Part shown: in pieces, positions 24,490 through 32,984 of the stretch
Numbering within the stretch: the first letter of the stretch is position 1
How the letters are laid out: the number at the start of each line of letters is the position of its first letter
Source of the DNA: Sporosarcina sp. E16_8
Lineage (GTDB): Bacteria; Bacillota; Bacilli; Bacillales_A; Planococcaceae
DNA: 43,846 nucleotides
Direction: 5' to 3'
Assembly (NCBI RefSeq): GCF_017347095.1
Contig: NZ_JADPRZ010000027.1
Coordinates: 1-43,846 of the forward strand
Notes under the pieces: generated by a model
Databases searched by the model: none
Seen by the model: only the letters and a program-made list of their open reading frames with translations
What the model was told of the DNA's origin: nothing
Made by a program: the position numbers and the translations under genes

Positions 24490-24810
24490 ATGTATTACCT
24501 CTTCTTTAAGTTGTATTTGGTATCTATGATTATATCGGTTATAAAGGTGACAGTTGAATCACTAAAATTATTAGAAATAGACACTAAAATATCACTAATC
24601 AGTTTAATGCAGTATGAGAGGATTCCAATCCCCCCTATATATGGTATATAATTCGAGGCATGTACATATCTAAATTGTAACACTGTTAACTAATTATATT
24701 TAGGTAATAAACACCATTACATTCCCAATGATGTTTCGGTGATTTATGTTGTCCGCCTATGCTCAAACTATAAATTTCTTCAACTATTAAATAGTAAGTG
24801 TTGAAAGACG
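24490..24810. other. 321-bp divergent intergenic region
   Basis: AT-rich spacer between the cyclase and the EcsB-like gene. A TATATATGGTATATAAT stretch near 24640-24655 may contain a -10 element, but I see no well-formed promoter, operator or gene. Confidence 0.35.
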
Positions 24811-24813
24811 GTG

Positions 24814-25995
24814 ATGGAAGTTAAGTCCATATGGGATGAAAGATTGAAAGAGCTTTACATTGAAATCGTGAAATACCTTTCTCTTATTGCAATGGGTGTA
24901 TTTTATTCCCTTATCATCTTTGGCAGTATTTCTCTATATTACTACATGAAATTTCTTCAATGGTTACCTCCCCATTTTCCAACCGAAACGATAGCATCAT
25001 TCGTAATTACATTCACTTTTTTAAAGGCTAACGTTCGTACATTTGTCAAAAAAGCTGATGTTATCTTTTTAATGCCAGCGGAGACAGCGTTATCCTCCTA
25101 TTTTAAGAAATCAATGTTTTATAGTGCCTTTATAGATGCAATTCAATTGATAATCATGCTACTAATTATTAGCCCTTTACTAAAACAAGGGGAAATTTTC
25201 AATGCCGTATCCATTATTACTTTTTCAGGCTTAATCATCTTAAACATTCGCCTGACTTGGATTGAACAATGGCTAACTACTAAACTTCAAAGGCTCTTCC
25301 ACAAAGTCGTTCGATTTTCAACATTTTATACAATTATTTATTTTATGTTTACAGGTGAGTGGGCAATTTCAGTGATCTTGTTGCTTGTCAATTTCCTTCT
25401 ATGGTTCTATGTATTTACTACGCAGGCCAAAGGGATTAATTGGAGTTTTTTAATAAACCAAGAAGAAAAGTGCTTGTTAAAGATCTATAAATTTATTAAT
25501 TTCTATATTGATGTCCCTCACCTTAAGCATTCGGTTAAACGGCGGAAGCTTTTAGGTTGGTTGTTAAAAAAAGTAATAACTTATAAACTTTCTTCTTCCT
25601 ACACGTACTTATTTTCACACTTATTTATCAGGTATAATGAATTTTATTATTTGTATGTGAGATTAACCTTAATCGGGATTGGCGTTAGTTATTTCTTTCC
25701 TGCTTATGGCTGGTTTGTTGCTTTTCCACTATTACTTTTATCCGGGTATCAGTTACTCCCTTTACAATACTCGATAAATGACAGTTCCCGTATTTATCCC
25801 GTATCAACTAAGACACGTAAACAGTCTTTTCAAAAACTACTAATGAGCCTGTTAATCGTACAACTACTTTCTTTCAACTTGGCTTCGTTTAGTCCTATTT
25901 TCGATCTAAAAGTCGTTGTACTAATCTTCATGGAGTTGCTAGTTGCATACTGGTTTGTATACTTTTTCGCATCGAAACGCATTTTTGTTCAGTAA
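24814..25995 (+). CDS. EcsB-like ABC transporter membrane subunit (orphan)
   Basis: A 393-residue polytopic membrane protein with about 8-9 helices. WDERLKELYIEIVKYLSLI at the N-terminus, an ADVIFLMPAE segment after the second helix and YYLYVRLTLIG...YQLLPLQYSINDSSRIYPVS near the end fit the EcsB permease family. In Bacillus, EcsA (ATPase) and EcsB affect secretion, competence and intramembrane proteolysis. Here no ATPase gene adjoins: upstream is a cyclase on the other strand, downstream a terminator and pepA. Start ATG 24814, or GTG 24811; the Shine-Dalgarno (GAAAGACGG) is weak and close. It would need an ATPase encoded elsewhere. Confidence 0.8.
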   Translation: MEVKSIWDERLKELYIEIVKYLSLIAMGVFYSLIIFGSISLYYYMKFLQWLPPHFPTETIASFVITFTFLKANVRTFVKKADVIFLMPAETALSSYFKKSMFYSAFIDAIQLIIMLLIISPLLKQGEIFNAVSIITFSGLIILNIRLTWIEQWLTTKLQRLFHKVVRFSTFYTIIYFMFTGEWAISVILLLVNFLLWFYVFTTQAKGINWSFLINQEEKCLLKIYKFINFYIDVPHLKHSVKRRKLLGWLLKKVITYKLSSSYTYLFSHLFIRYNEFYYLYVRLTLIGIGVSYFFPAYGWFVAFPLLLLSGYQLLPLQYSINDSSRIYPVSTKTRKQSFQKLLMSLLIVQLLSFNLASFSPIFDLKVVVLIFMELLVAYWFVYFFASKRIFVQ

Positions 25996-26004
25996 ATTTA
26001 ATAA

Positions 26005-26045
26005 CCAAAAAAGAAAGTGCCCATGACTGAGCACTTTCTTTTTTC
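26005..26045. terminator. Bidirectional terminator
   Basis: AAAAAAGAAAGTGC and GCACTTTCTTTTTT form a perfect 14-bp stem with a 10-nt loop, shared by the EcsB-like gene and the convergent pepA. Confidence 0.88.
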
Positions 26046-27429
26046 AGTTTGAAACAAATGTTGTATAGTCGGCCAAGAGACGTGCGCCGTAACCAGTTGC
26101 AGATTTCGCGTAATATCCTGAAGCGCTGTTTTTACTCATCATGCCTGCCATATCGACATGCAACCATTTACTGTCTTTCGGTACGAAACGGCGAAGGAAT
26201 AAGCCTGCTGTAATGGATCCTGCCCCGTCTAATGAACTGATGTTATTCATGTCCGCATAGTCACTGTCTAGGGACTTATCATACGCTTCGACTAATGGCA
26301 TCGGCCAGATAAAATCACCGTTTTGATCACCAATTTTTTTCATTTGGGTAGAAAGTTCTTCATCTCCGAAAACACCACCGATTTCAGTGCCAAGTGCATT
26401 GACGATTGCACCTGTAAGCGTAGCGATATCGACGATGTATTCAGCTTTCCACTCGCCTGCACGAATAAGTGCGTCTGCTAAAATGAGACGCCCTTCTGCG
26501 TCAGTATTGCCGACTTGAACTGTCAATCCATTCTTGTAGGTGATGACTTCACCTGGTAAGACAGATGTGTTATCTGGCATGTTTTCCACGATTGGAATAA
26601 GTGCTACGACATTTACTTTTGCTTTCGATTTCGCAAGCAATGTGAGTGCACCTGAAACGGCAGCTGCTCCACCCATATCCATGCGCATATCACTTAAGTC
26701 TTTGCCGCTCTTCAAGCTGATGCCGCCTGTATCGAATGTCACGCCTTTACCGACGAGTGCCACAAGCGGTTTAGACGCGTCGCCTTTGTAGACGAGTTCA
26801 ACGAATGACGGCTTGTAGATACTACCACGAGCGACTGTCAGCACGCCGTTCATTTCCATTTCCTCCAGTTGTTCTTTGTCAAAGACATTTACTTCAACAT
26901 CAGTACCTTCAAAGTTTTTCTTCAGTACTTCTGGGAACGTTTCTGGATTTAGGACGTTTGACAGTTCATTCATCAAGTCGCGTGAGAATGCGGTTGCTGC
27001 CGCACGGATTTTACCTGCTTCAATGGATGGCTTTGCTTCGTCGCCCACTACCTGAAGTGCAGTCTGGAATGCTGTAACCTCCGATTTATATGTAACAAAT
27101 TGGTATGCCCCTAGTTCCCACCCTTCTGCAAATGCTGTTAGGACAGATTCTTTATCCAACTTTGCGTAAGCATGCGAAAGAATTTCTGCTTCAATAATTG
27201 CTGTTCCGGCTTTTTGAGCGCTTACATCACGAGCAATATTCCCTGCTGTTGCGCGAACTTTTTCAAGTGTCGCCTCTTTTTCTTTGCACTCTTTTACTAC
27301 AATATAATGCGTTTCTTCGATTATTACAGAACTATGCCCCGCCTTTTGATTGGCTACAAATTGTTTGATTGCAGCATTTCCCGAAACAATTGGATCGTTC
27401 GCAAAAATAACTTTCACTTCATTAGACAT
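26044..27429 (-). CDS. pepA: Leucyl aminopeptidase (M17 family)
   Basis: A cytosolic two-metal aminopeptidase of 461 residues that removes N-terminal residues from peptides. The C-terminal catalytic domain shows VALVGKGVTFDTGGISLKSG (Lys and Asp metal ligands), MRMDMGGAAAV and the family signature NTDAEGRLILADAL (Asp, Glu and bicarbonate-binding Arg). The N-terminal macro-like domain (about 1-150) is divergent, as usual. Start ATG 27429 with AGGGGGAAA upstream. Monocistronic; no PepA-type DNA-binding feature can be inferred. Confidence 0.94.
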   Translation of the reverse strand: MSNEVKVIFANDPIVSGNAAIKQFVANQKAGHSSVIIEETHYIVVKECKEKEATLEKVRATAGNIARDVSAQKAGTAIIEAEILSHAYAKLDKESVLTAFAEGWELGAYQFVTYKSEVTAFQTALQVVGDEAKPSIEAGKIRAAATAFSRDLMNELSNVLNPETFPEVLKKNFEGTDVEVNVFDKEQLEEMEMNGVLTVARGSIYKPSFVELVYKGDASKPLVALVGKGVTFDTGGISLKSGKDLSDMRMDMGGAAAVSGALTLLAKSKAKVNVVALIPIVENMPDNTSVLPGEVITYKNGLTVQVGNTDAEGRLILADALIRAGEWKAEYIVDIATLTGAIVNALGTEIGGVFGDEELSTQMKKIGDQNGDFIWPMPLVEAYDKSLDSDYADMNNISSLDGAGSITAGLFLRRFVPKDSKWLHVDMAGMMSKNSASGYYAKSATGYGARLLADYTTFVSN

Positions 27430-27510
27430 ATGATTTCCCCCTGGATAAATTATTTCGACTTCTAAAATAGTTTATCACAAGTTGTCCAACTTCAACGAAT
27501 TATCTTTTTA

Positions 27511-27553
27511 TAAAAGAAACCAAACGCCTATCTCCATGAACTGAGCGAAGGCG
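27511..27553 (-). terminator. Probable terminator of the MutS-like gene
   Basis: On the minus strand CGCCTTCGCTC pairs imperfectly with GAGATAGGCG, followed by TTTGGTTTCTTTT. It is about 95 nt after the gene's stop. Confidence 0.45.
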
Positions 27554-27644
27554 CCTACAAGAGCTAGTGTATTCAACTGGATTTATTTTTTCAACTTATC
27601 TAGCTAATCCAATACTAGTAACCCTTTCAATGATTTCTGTCAGC

Positions 27645-29318
27645 TCATTGCTTTCCAATCTCTTCCCACTCACGTAATCGCGTAAAATGTTGTGCCAACC
27701 CATTTGCTGTATTTGTTATACTCGCCGGATAGTCGAGTATTTCGAGAAGCCTGATTGCATTCCTTGTTAGTGAAGGACCTGGATGGACCGTATAATCAAA
27801 CTGGATTTCACCGTTTTCAATGGATTCTCTGAAGTGATGATTTGTATACCGATGCTTTGCCATCTCGGTCAGTTCGATATCGTGAGATGCAATCACATTG
27901 ATGCCTTTATTTACAGAAAGCCACTCCATCATTGCAGCAGATGCAGCGATCCGTTCTATCGTATTTGTTCCTTTCAATATCTCATCTATAAAGGAGATGC
28001 ATGGCTTTTCTTCTTCAATCAACTGAATAATCCGTTTGAGCGATTTAATTTCGGCGATAAAATAACTATCTCCATCTAATACATTGTCCTGTATCGCCAT
28101 AGATGTCACGATAAAGCTCGGTTTCATCATCCATTTTTCCGCCAATGCCGTATTTATTGTCTGTGCCAAAATCGCATTAATAGCGATTGCTTTAATGTAC
28201 GTTGACTTTCCAGATGCGTTGGAGCCAGTAATCAACGTACATTTGCCAAGGGTCGATGTATTTGTAACTGGCTTATCAATAAGTGGGTGAGCCATATTTC
28301 CGAATGAAATTTCTTCTTTACCAATAAAAATAGGCGTACAATATGTATCAAGCGATTTACGGTAAAACCCGACGGCAATCGCAGCATCGAGTTCACCAAT
28401 ACGCTCCCAAACTTTACGGTACTCCTCTTTATGATTGGATACCGTTTTGATGATTTTATTATAGGAAATGAAATCTAATAAGAATAAGATTCGAATGTAC
28501 TCAAAAATAAAATCAAATTCTCCGCCGCCTTCTTTTCCAAATGCAACAATTTTTGTCAACGTCAATACTTTTTTAATAGGTTGTACCTGTTGTTTGAATT
28601 CCTTTGCATATCTTGTGAATTCAGGATGTTTGACGGACGCTAGGCTTTTTGCAGCATGAATGATGGCTGCTACATACGAGACGGCAAACAGTTCATTTTC
28701 TAACATCGATTTATTTCGATAGTAAATGATTGTATTGAGTAGAAATGATCCTAAAATAAGCATAATCCCGTATTTCAAACTAGAAAACATCAGGGTGATT
28801 GACACGATTGGCAGTACACCCAATAGAATATAAATAGATGCATGTTTAATTTTATTGCCTTGGTTTTCGTGAAAAAATGATGATGAATTTGTATAATTTC
28901 TTTTTCCTAGACCTGACAATATCAGAAGAAGCTCTTCCCTTAATTCCTGATTGCTTGCCAATAAGGTATAAAGTTCCTCATTATTTTGCAACTGTACAAG
29001 GGATGGGTTGATATCTCTAAGCTGATTGAATAAGTATTCTGACCCTACAGTGGACTGTGTATAATTGAGCTTTTTGAAGACTTCATTCATCGCTAAGTCA
29101 TCCCACGTCAACTGATCTACGCCATCATACCCTAATTTAATGTTTTTCTTGTTTTCCCAGTAAGATGAAACTGTTTGGAAACTCTCACTAGCCGCGTGGA
29201 AGTGCCCCGATTCCCATTCTTTCCGGAACTTTTTAAGTTTCTTGTTGTTTTTCGTTAGGAAATGATAAACGATAAAAACGACCACTAGTAGTATGATAAT
29301 GATTAAAGAATTCACCAC
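27645..29318 (-). CDS. Membrane-anchored MutS-family ATPase
   Basis: About 557 residues. An N-terminal helix (SLIIIILLVVVFIVYHFL) and a central hydrophobic pair (about 160-200) lie in front of a MutS-type C-terminal ATPase: Walker A GSNASGKST (about 365-372), Q-loop region TSMAIQDNVLDGDSYF, Walker B CISFIDE followed by ILKGTNTIERIAA, and ASHDIELTEMA. The lever/core part (about 75-330) resembles MutS domain III. It lacks the mismatch-recognition N-terminal domain and the Smr domain of MutS2. GTG 29318 has AAGAAGGG 10 nt upstream; GTG 29327 is nearly fused to it. Such membrane MutS relatives are known in Firmicutes but their function is unproven. Confidence 0.85.
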   Translation of the reverse strand: MVNSLIIIILLVVVFIVYHFLTKNNKKLKKFRKEWESGHFHAASESFQTVSSYWENKKNIKLGYDGVDQLTWDDLAMNEVFKKLNYTQSTVGSEYLFNQLRDINPSLVQLQNNEELYTLLASNQELREELLLILSGLGKRNYTNSSSFFHENQGNKIKHASIYILLGVLPIVSITLMFSSLKYGIMLILGSFLLNTIIYYRNKSMLENELFAVSYVAAIIHAAKSLASVKHPEFTRYAKEFKQQVQPIKKVLTLTKIVAFGKEGGGEFDFIFEYIRILFLLDFISYNKIIKTVSNHKEEYRKVWERIGELDAAIAVGFYRKSLDTYCTPIFIGKEEISFGNMAHPLIDKPVTNTSTLGKCTLITGSNASGKSTYIKAIAINAILAQTINTALAEKWMMKPSFIVTSMAIQDNVLDGDSYFIAEIKSLKRIIQLIEEEKPCISFIDEILKGTNTIERIAASAAMMEWLSVNKGINVIASHDIELTEMAKHRYTNHHFRESIENGEIQFDYTVHPGPSLTRNAIRLLEILDYPASITNTANGLAQHFTRLREWEEIGKQ

Positions 29319-29463
29319 TTTAACCACGCCCTTCTTTATATACCTTATTATGTAATACGTTTAAAAAGTTTGAAAGTTTCAGTTTTTTTGTTTCATCATC
29401 ATTCTCGGCCTCTTATCATACTTGTGGCACTTTTCTTACTCAAACCTTCTGGAGGTAATTTCA

Positions 29464-30138
29464 TTGAAAAAAGTATGGAATCATCAAGGAATTATTGAAA
29501 AATTTGAAGCGAATCGCAAGGAAGAACTGGCTGGTCCAATGACTGCCTATATGAAAGGTCATTTCCCTTTCCTCGGCATCAAAAGCCCACTTCGTAAGCA
29601 ATTATTAAAAGAGCAGTTTGTGGAATACGCGTTGCCTGAACCTGGACAACTTTTTAATGAGGTATGGAAACTATATAATCTTCCAGAGCGGGAGTACCAA
29701 TATTCAGCATTTTCTCTGATTGAGAAAATGAAAAAGCATCTAACAACAGAAGATTTCCCTGCTTTACTTCAATTGATTGAAACGAAGTCATGGTGGGATA
29801 GTGTCGATTCGATTGCTCCACATTTTGCTGGTCGTATTGTAAAACTTGATCGCGATTACGGCGAAAAAATCATGCTGGAGTGGTCTCTTTCTAGCAATAT
29901 GTGGACAAACCGTTCTGCGATTCTTCATCAACTAAAATTCAAACAAGAGACGGATACGGATTTATTATTCGACATTATCAAACAACATTCTAGTTCAGGT
30001 GAATTTTTCATCCAAAAAGCGATTGGTTGGGCTTTACGGGAATATGCCAAGACGAATCCGGATTGCGTGAAATCATTTGTGGATAGTCATGCTTTAAAAC
30101 CACTTAGTAAAAGAGAAGCTCTGAAACACTTTAAGTGA
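29464..30138 (+). CDS. AlkD-like DNA alkylation repair glycosylase
   Basis: A 224-residue all-helical HEAT-like repeat protein of the AlkC/AlkD superfamily, which excises N3- and N7-alkylated purines. Family features: MKGHFPFLGIKSPLRKQLLK near the N-terminus, WWDSVDSIAPHFAG (with the catalytic-type Trp/Asp), WSLSSNMWTNRSAILHQL, and FFIQKAIGWALREYAKTNP near the end. I use TTG 29464, which has GGAGGTAA 6-8 nt upstream; a start 42 nt earlier lacks a ribosome site. Monocistronic, divergent from the MutS-like gene, giving a small DNA-maintenance pair. Confidence 0.9.
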   Translation: MKKVWNHQGIIEKFEANRKEELAGPMTAYMKGHFPFLGIKSPLRKQLLKEQFVEYALPEPGQLFNEVWKLYNLPEREYQYSAFSLIEKMKKHLTTEDFPALLQLIETKSWWDSVDSIAPHFAGRIVKLDRDYGEKIMLEWSLSSNMWTNRSAILHQLKFKQETDTDLLFDIIKQHSSSGEFFIQKAIGWALREYAKTNPDCVKSFVDSHALKPLSKREALKHFK

Positions 30139-30417
30139 AAGTAATAAGACATCTGAAAATCAGTAACGGGTTCGGTTGATGGGGAGAAAAACGCTATAGA
30201 CAGTGTAACTATCATACTAATCGGCATATTTTTCAACAGTAAATTAACAATATAAATGGCAAATAAAAACGCTCAGAAGGTGGCGTTCTTTTGACTTATA
30301 TTCACTATCCTTATTTTACTATAGTACCAGTTAGCTCAATAATATTATTGGCATGGCACTCCGTTACATAGTCAAAATAGATTTTCTACTATTAATAATT
30401 TACAACCTCAATTTATT
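30139..30417. other. Intergenic region with a dispersed repeat and a weak hairpin
   Basis: Contains repeat copy 30164-30190 and a weak hairpin AACGC/GCGTT followed by CTTTT (30266-30294) that may end the alkD-like transcript. No coding frame. Confidence 0.4.
30164..30190 (+). repeat. 27-bp dispersed repeat, copy 1
   Basis: TAACGGGTTCGGTTGATGGG plus GAGAAAA. An identical copy lies in reverse orientation at 34974-35000 and a diverged one (two changes) at 43223-43249, all intergenic. Confidence 0.85.
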
Positions 30418-30446
30418 TTGTAATTAGTAAAGAGATTTGGTAAAAT
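30418..30446 (+). promoter_or_regulatory. Sigma-A promoter of the leader-EamA unit
   Basis: TTGTAA (30418-30423), 17 bp, TAAAAT (30441-30446), about 38 bp upstream of the leader peptide start. Confidence 0.65.
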
Positions 30447-30483
30447 AAGTTCATTACTTAATATTAAAAAGGGGTGAACAATT

Positions 30484-30540
30484 ATGTTTTACGCACCTTT
30501 ATTCGAAAATGATGTACCAGTAGTACTCTTCCGCTCTTAA
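30484..30540 (+). CDS. 18-residue leader peptide of the EamA gene
   Basis: ATG 30484 opens MFYAPLFENDVPVVLFRS and TAA, with a very strong Shine-Dalgarno (AAAAAGGGGTGA) 6 nt upstream and a promoter placed to transcribe it. The downstream RNA can form alternative hairpins that hide or expose the ribosome site of the exporter gene. This is the layout of leader peptides that sense ribosome stalling in resistance genes. Not in any family I can name. Confidence 0.7.
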   Translation: MFYAPLFENDVPVVLFRS

Positions 30541-30541
30541 T

Positions 30542-30600
30542 GGAGAGATAGCTACTTCTCTCCGTTAGGGCATATAAAGCCTTAATTAAAACGGAGGGTA
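30542..30600 (+). promoter_or_regulatory. Candidate translational attenuator before EamA
   Basis: GGAGAGA (30542-30548) can pair with TCTCTCC (30557-30563). The overlapping CTCCGTT (30560-30566) can instead pair with AACGGAG (30590-30596), which contains the exporter's Shine-Dalgarno (GGAGGG, 30593-30598). An inner AGGGC/GCCTT stem reinforces the second structure. The two folds are mutually exclusive. Confidence 0.6.
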
Positions 30601-30604
30601 TAAA

Positions 30605-31516
30605 ATGAAAAACACACTAATTGGTTCTTTATATTTAATAATAGCTTCAAGTATCTGGGGAGGTATGTATGTTGTCGTTAAAGTATTAGTGGCAGTCATA
30701 CCACCATTAGAACTTGTATGGATGCGTTATTTAATAGCATTAGTTGCACTAGTCATAATTGGACTGGTGACTAGACAAAATTGGAGAATTAATAGACGAC
30801 ACTTTGGCATTATAATTGCTATTGCAATTATAGGGTACGTCATTTCCATTGTGACTCAAGAAACAGGTACAATGCTTTCTACTGCACAGATGGGTGCTAT
30901 TATCACTTCCACAACACCCGCATTTATGGTTTTGTTTGCTAGTTTAATCCTTAAAGAACGTTTAACTTTAAAGAAGGCTATTTCAGTTAGTTTAGCCACT
31001 ATTGGTGTGATTATCATTGTTGGAATTGATGATATTAATATGTCTAGCATGCTTGGTGGAGTATCACTTATTATCGCAGCCTTAACATGGGCGTTAATGT
31101 CTGTACTCATAAAACGTATACCTAGTGATTATTCACAAATTGTCGTTACGACCTATGCTACTTTAATTGCTGTTGTTGTTATAACTCCTTTTGTTATACC
31201 AAAATTACCACAAATTGATATGAACGATTTAACTAATCCAACCATTTGGGGAGGTTTAATTTATTTGGGTGTAATATCGACATCTATTGCATTTCTATTA
31301 TGGAATCGTGGATTACAAATGTTAAGTGCCTCCAGTGGTGGAATTTTCTTTTTCTTTCAACCCATTGTTGGAACATTATTGGGATGGTTGATACTAGGTG
31401 AAACGATTAGTATTACCTTTTGGATAGGTTCTATTTTAATTCTCTTAGGGGTCTTACTAGTTATTAAAGATGGACAAGAAGAACAAAAACACTCTAACCA
31501 TTCTTTTTCTCTATAA
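30605..31516 (+). CDS. EamA/DMT family transporter
   Basis: A 303-residue exporter of the drug/metabolite transporter superfamily with ten helices in two EamA halves (about 5-140 and 150-290). Typical motifs: SSIWGGMYVVVKVL near the start, PLELVWMRYLIALVALV, SLILKERLTLKKAISVSLATIGVIIIV, and the second-half FFFFQPIVGTLLGWLILGE. The tail is short and basic-polar (DGQEEQKHSNHS). Start ATG 30605 with ACGGAGGG. Base composition is AT-richer than the arg and fab genes, suggesting acquisition. The leader peptide suggests induction by a translation-affecting compound; the substrate is unknown. A csaA gene follows. Confidence 0.9.
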   Translation: MKNTLIGSLYLIIASSIWGGMYVVVKVLVAVIPPLELVWMRYLIALVALVIIGLVTRQNWRINRRHFGIIIAIAIIGYVISIVTQETGTMLSTAQMGAIITSTTPAFMVLFASLILKERLTLKKAISVSLATIGVIIIVGIDDINMSSMLGGVSLIIAALTWALMSVLIKRIPSDYSQIVVTTYATLIAVVVITPFVIPKLPQIDMNDLTNPTIWGGLIYLGVISTSIAFLLWNRGLQMLSASSGGIFFFFQPIVGTLLGWLILGETISITFWIGSILILLGVLLVIKDGQEEQKHSNHSFSL

Positions 31517-31549
31517 ATAATGTGAAAACAAATTTTAGGAGGTATTACT

Positions 31550-31878
31550 ATGGCAACTTTTGACGATTTCCAAAAATTAGATATGCGTGTTGGAGAAATT
31601 ACAAGAGCAGAAGCTTTTCCTAAAGCAAGAAAACCAACCTATAAATTATGGGTGGACTTTGAGAAGAGAAAGGAATTAAACAAAGTAGTGCTCAAATAAC
31701 AGATTGTTATGATTTAAATGAACTTGTTGGTAAACAAGTATTAGGAGTAGTCAATTTTCCTCCTATGAGAGTTGCTGATTTTAGTTCAGAGGCTTTAGTG
31801 ATGGGTGTTTATTCAGAACAAGGTATTGTTCTTATTGAACCTCAGCAAAAGGTTAAAAAAGGTGACCGTTTAGGGTAA
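31550..31878 (+). pseudogene. csaA: csaA tRNA-binding/chaperone-like gene, frameshifted
   Basis: The frame from ATG 31550 (TAGGAGG upstream) encodes the CsaA start FDDFQKLDMRVGEITRAEAF, KARKPTYKLWVDF, then runs into a stop after 49 codons. The next frame continues GIKQSSAQITDCYDLNELVG, VVNFPPMRVADF and KKGDRLG to TAA 31878. Restoring one G in TTTGAGAAG near 31661 (TTTGGAGAAG) gives a continuous 110-residue protein reading WVDFGEEKGIKQSS, the family form. CsaA is a dimeric OB-fold tRNA-binding protein with export-chaperone-like activity. The single lesion could be recent, or a sequencing error. Confidence 0.85.
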
Positions 31879-31931
31879 GGGTGTTATGTACACATAGCTT
31901 AAAAATTTCACCTAAAATCAAAGTCAAAGTT

Positions 31932-31975
31932 AAAAAACACAAGTGGTATCATTCACTTGTGTTTTTTATTTTTAA
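31932..31975 (+). terminator. Terminator of the EamA-csaA unit
   Basis: AAAACACAAGTG and CACTTGTGTTTT form a 12-bp stem with an 8-nt loop, then TTATTTTT. Confidence 0.85.
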
Positions 31976-32222
31976 TAGTCATTCAAACAGCCTGTTTTTT
32001 TAAAGTCAATGTTTCACTAACCTGCATCTTTAGTTGAATAAAAAAAAGGGTGCTAAACCCCTAATTGAAGTAAAGCAACCCGTTAGTTGAATTAGAACAG
32101 AAACGCTTACATAACAATCGTGCCCGCTTGCGGAACAACTTTATCGACGTGATTACCTATTTCACTGGCGGTCTGTCAAAATTCATCAATTATTGGCCCG
32201 ATAACTATTAATTACCCGTATT
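31976..32222. other. Intergenic region with short dispersed motifs
   Basis: Holds motif copies CAATCGTGCCCG (about 32117) and TTGGCCCGATAACTATTAA (about 32191), shared with 32764-32830 and 33480. No coding frame. These look like ends of small non-autonomous elements. Confidence 0.45.
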
Positions 32223-32660
32223 TTATTTGATTTTCTCCGCCAACTCTAAAATAATTCCCTCTGGCCCACTGCAGTAGCATAACTTATAACTTTCTTCATA
32301 GTGTAGTATCTCACTAAAGATTTTCGTGCCTTTCTTTTTCAACTTGGCAACAACAGCTTCAATATCTTCAACAGCAAATGCAATATGCCGGATACCCGGA
32401 GTATTTGCAAAAGGTTGCTGAATTTCTCTTTCATCTGACGGATTATAAAATTTGATTAGCTCTATCCACACCTGACCGTCTTGCGTCCCCAATCCTACAC
32501 ATGCTACTTTAACGTCATTAAGCCCAAATACCTGATTTATCAACTCTCCTTCCATTTCCCATTCCCCATGCACCTCAAGGCCAAAATCGAGAAAAAAATC
32601 TTTAGCGGCAGAGAGATCATTTACGATTACACCCACATGATCTATTCTATGGATCTTCAA
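32223..32660 (-). CDS. VOC-family (glyoxalase-like) metalloprotein
   Basis: A 145-residue vicinal-oxygen-chelate protein made of two beta-alpha-beta-beta-beta modules. Metal-ligand positions of the methylmalonyl-CoA epimerase/glyoxalase I type are all present: H8 in IDHVGVIV, E67 in VWIELIKF, H92 in IRHIAFAV and E139 in IILELAEK. Start ATG 32660 with ATAGGAGGTATGAG upstream. The IELIKF and GIRHIAF motifs fit methylmalonyl-CoA epimerase or lactoylglutathione-lyase-like proteins, but there is no methylmalonyl-CoA mutase nearby, so the substrate is open. Monocistronic within an accessory region. Confidence 0.85.
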   Translation of the reverse strand: MKIHRIDHVGVIVNDLSAAKDFFLDFGLEVHGEWEMEGELINQVFGLNDVKVACVGLGTQDGQVWIELIKFYNPSDEREIQQPFANTPGIRHIAFAVEDIEAVVAKLKKKGTKIFSEILHYEESYKLCYCSGPEGIILELAEKIK

Positions 32661-32984
32661 ATCTCATACCTCCTATGTTCCTGTTATTTTGCAATAACTT
32701 GTATTCTTGATAAGTTTGTTTGTAATTCTAATTCGCTAAAAACAGAAAATATCCTTGTCCAATAAACTGGCCCAATTGTTGAACAGGAAAAGTGAAGCTT
32801 ATTCAACAATCACGCCCGTTTAAGGCAAAACAAAAGATTATAAAAAGACATACTGTTGTTTGCTTCAAATAGTAATTGAGAATAAATCAAAGCACAGTTC
32901 ATCTTATGATAGAGAATAGTAATTTGGCTAAGAGATACTTTCTTCAACTAATGATGCACGTCGTTTCATTTTGTTTTTCAATGT
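32661..32984. other. Intergenic region with a MITE-like hairpin
   Basis: ATTGTTGAA (32775-32783) and TTCAACAAT (32802-32810) make a 9-bp stem, flanked by TGGCCCAATTG on the left and CACGCCCG on the right. The same words recur at 32117, 32191 and 33480. No gene is visible. Confidence 0.5.
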
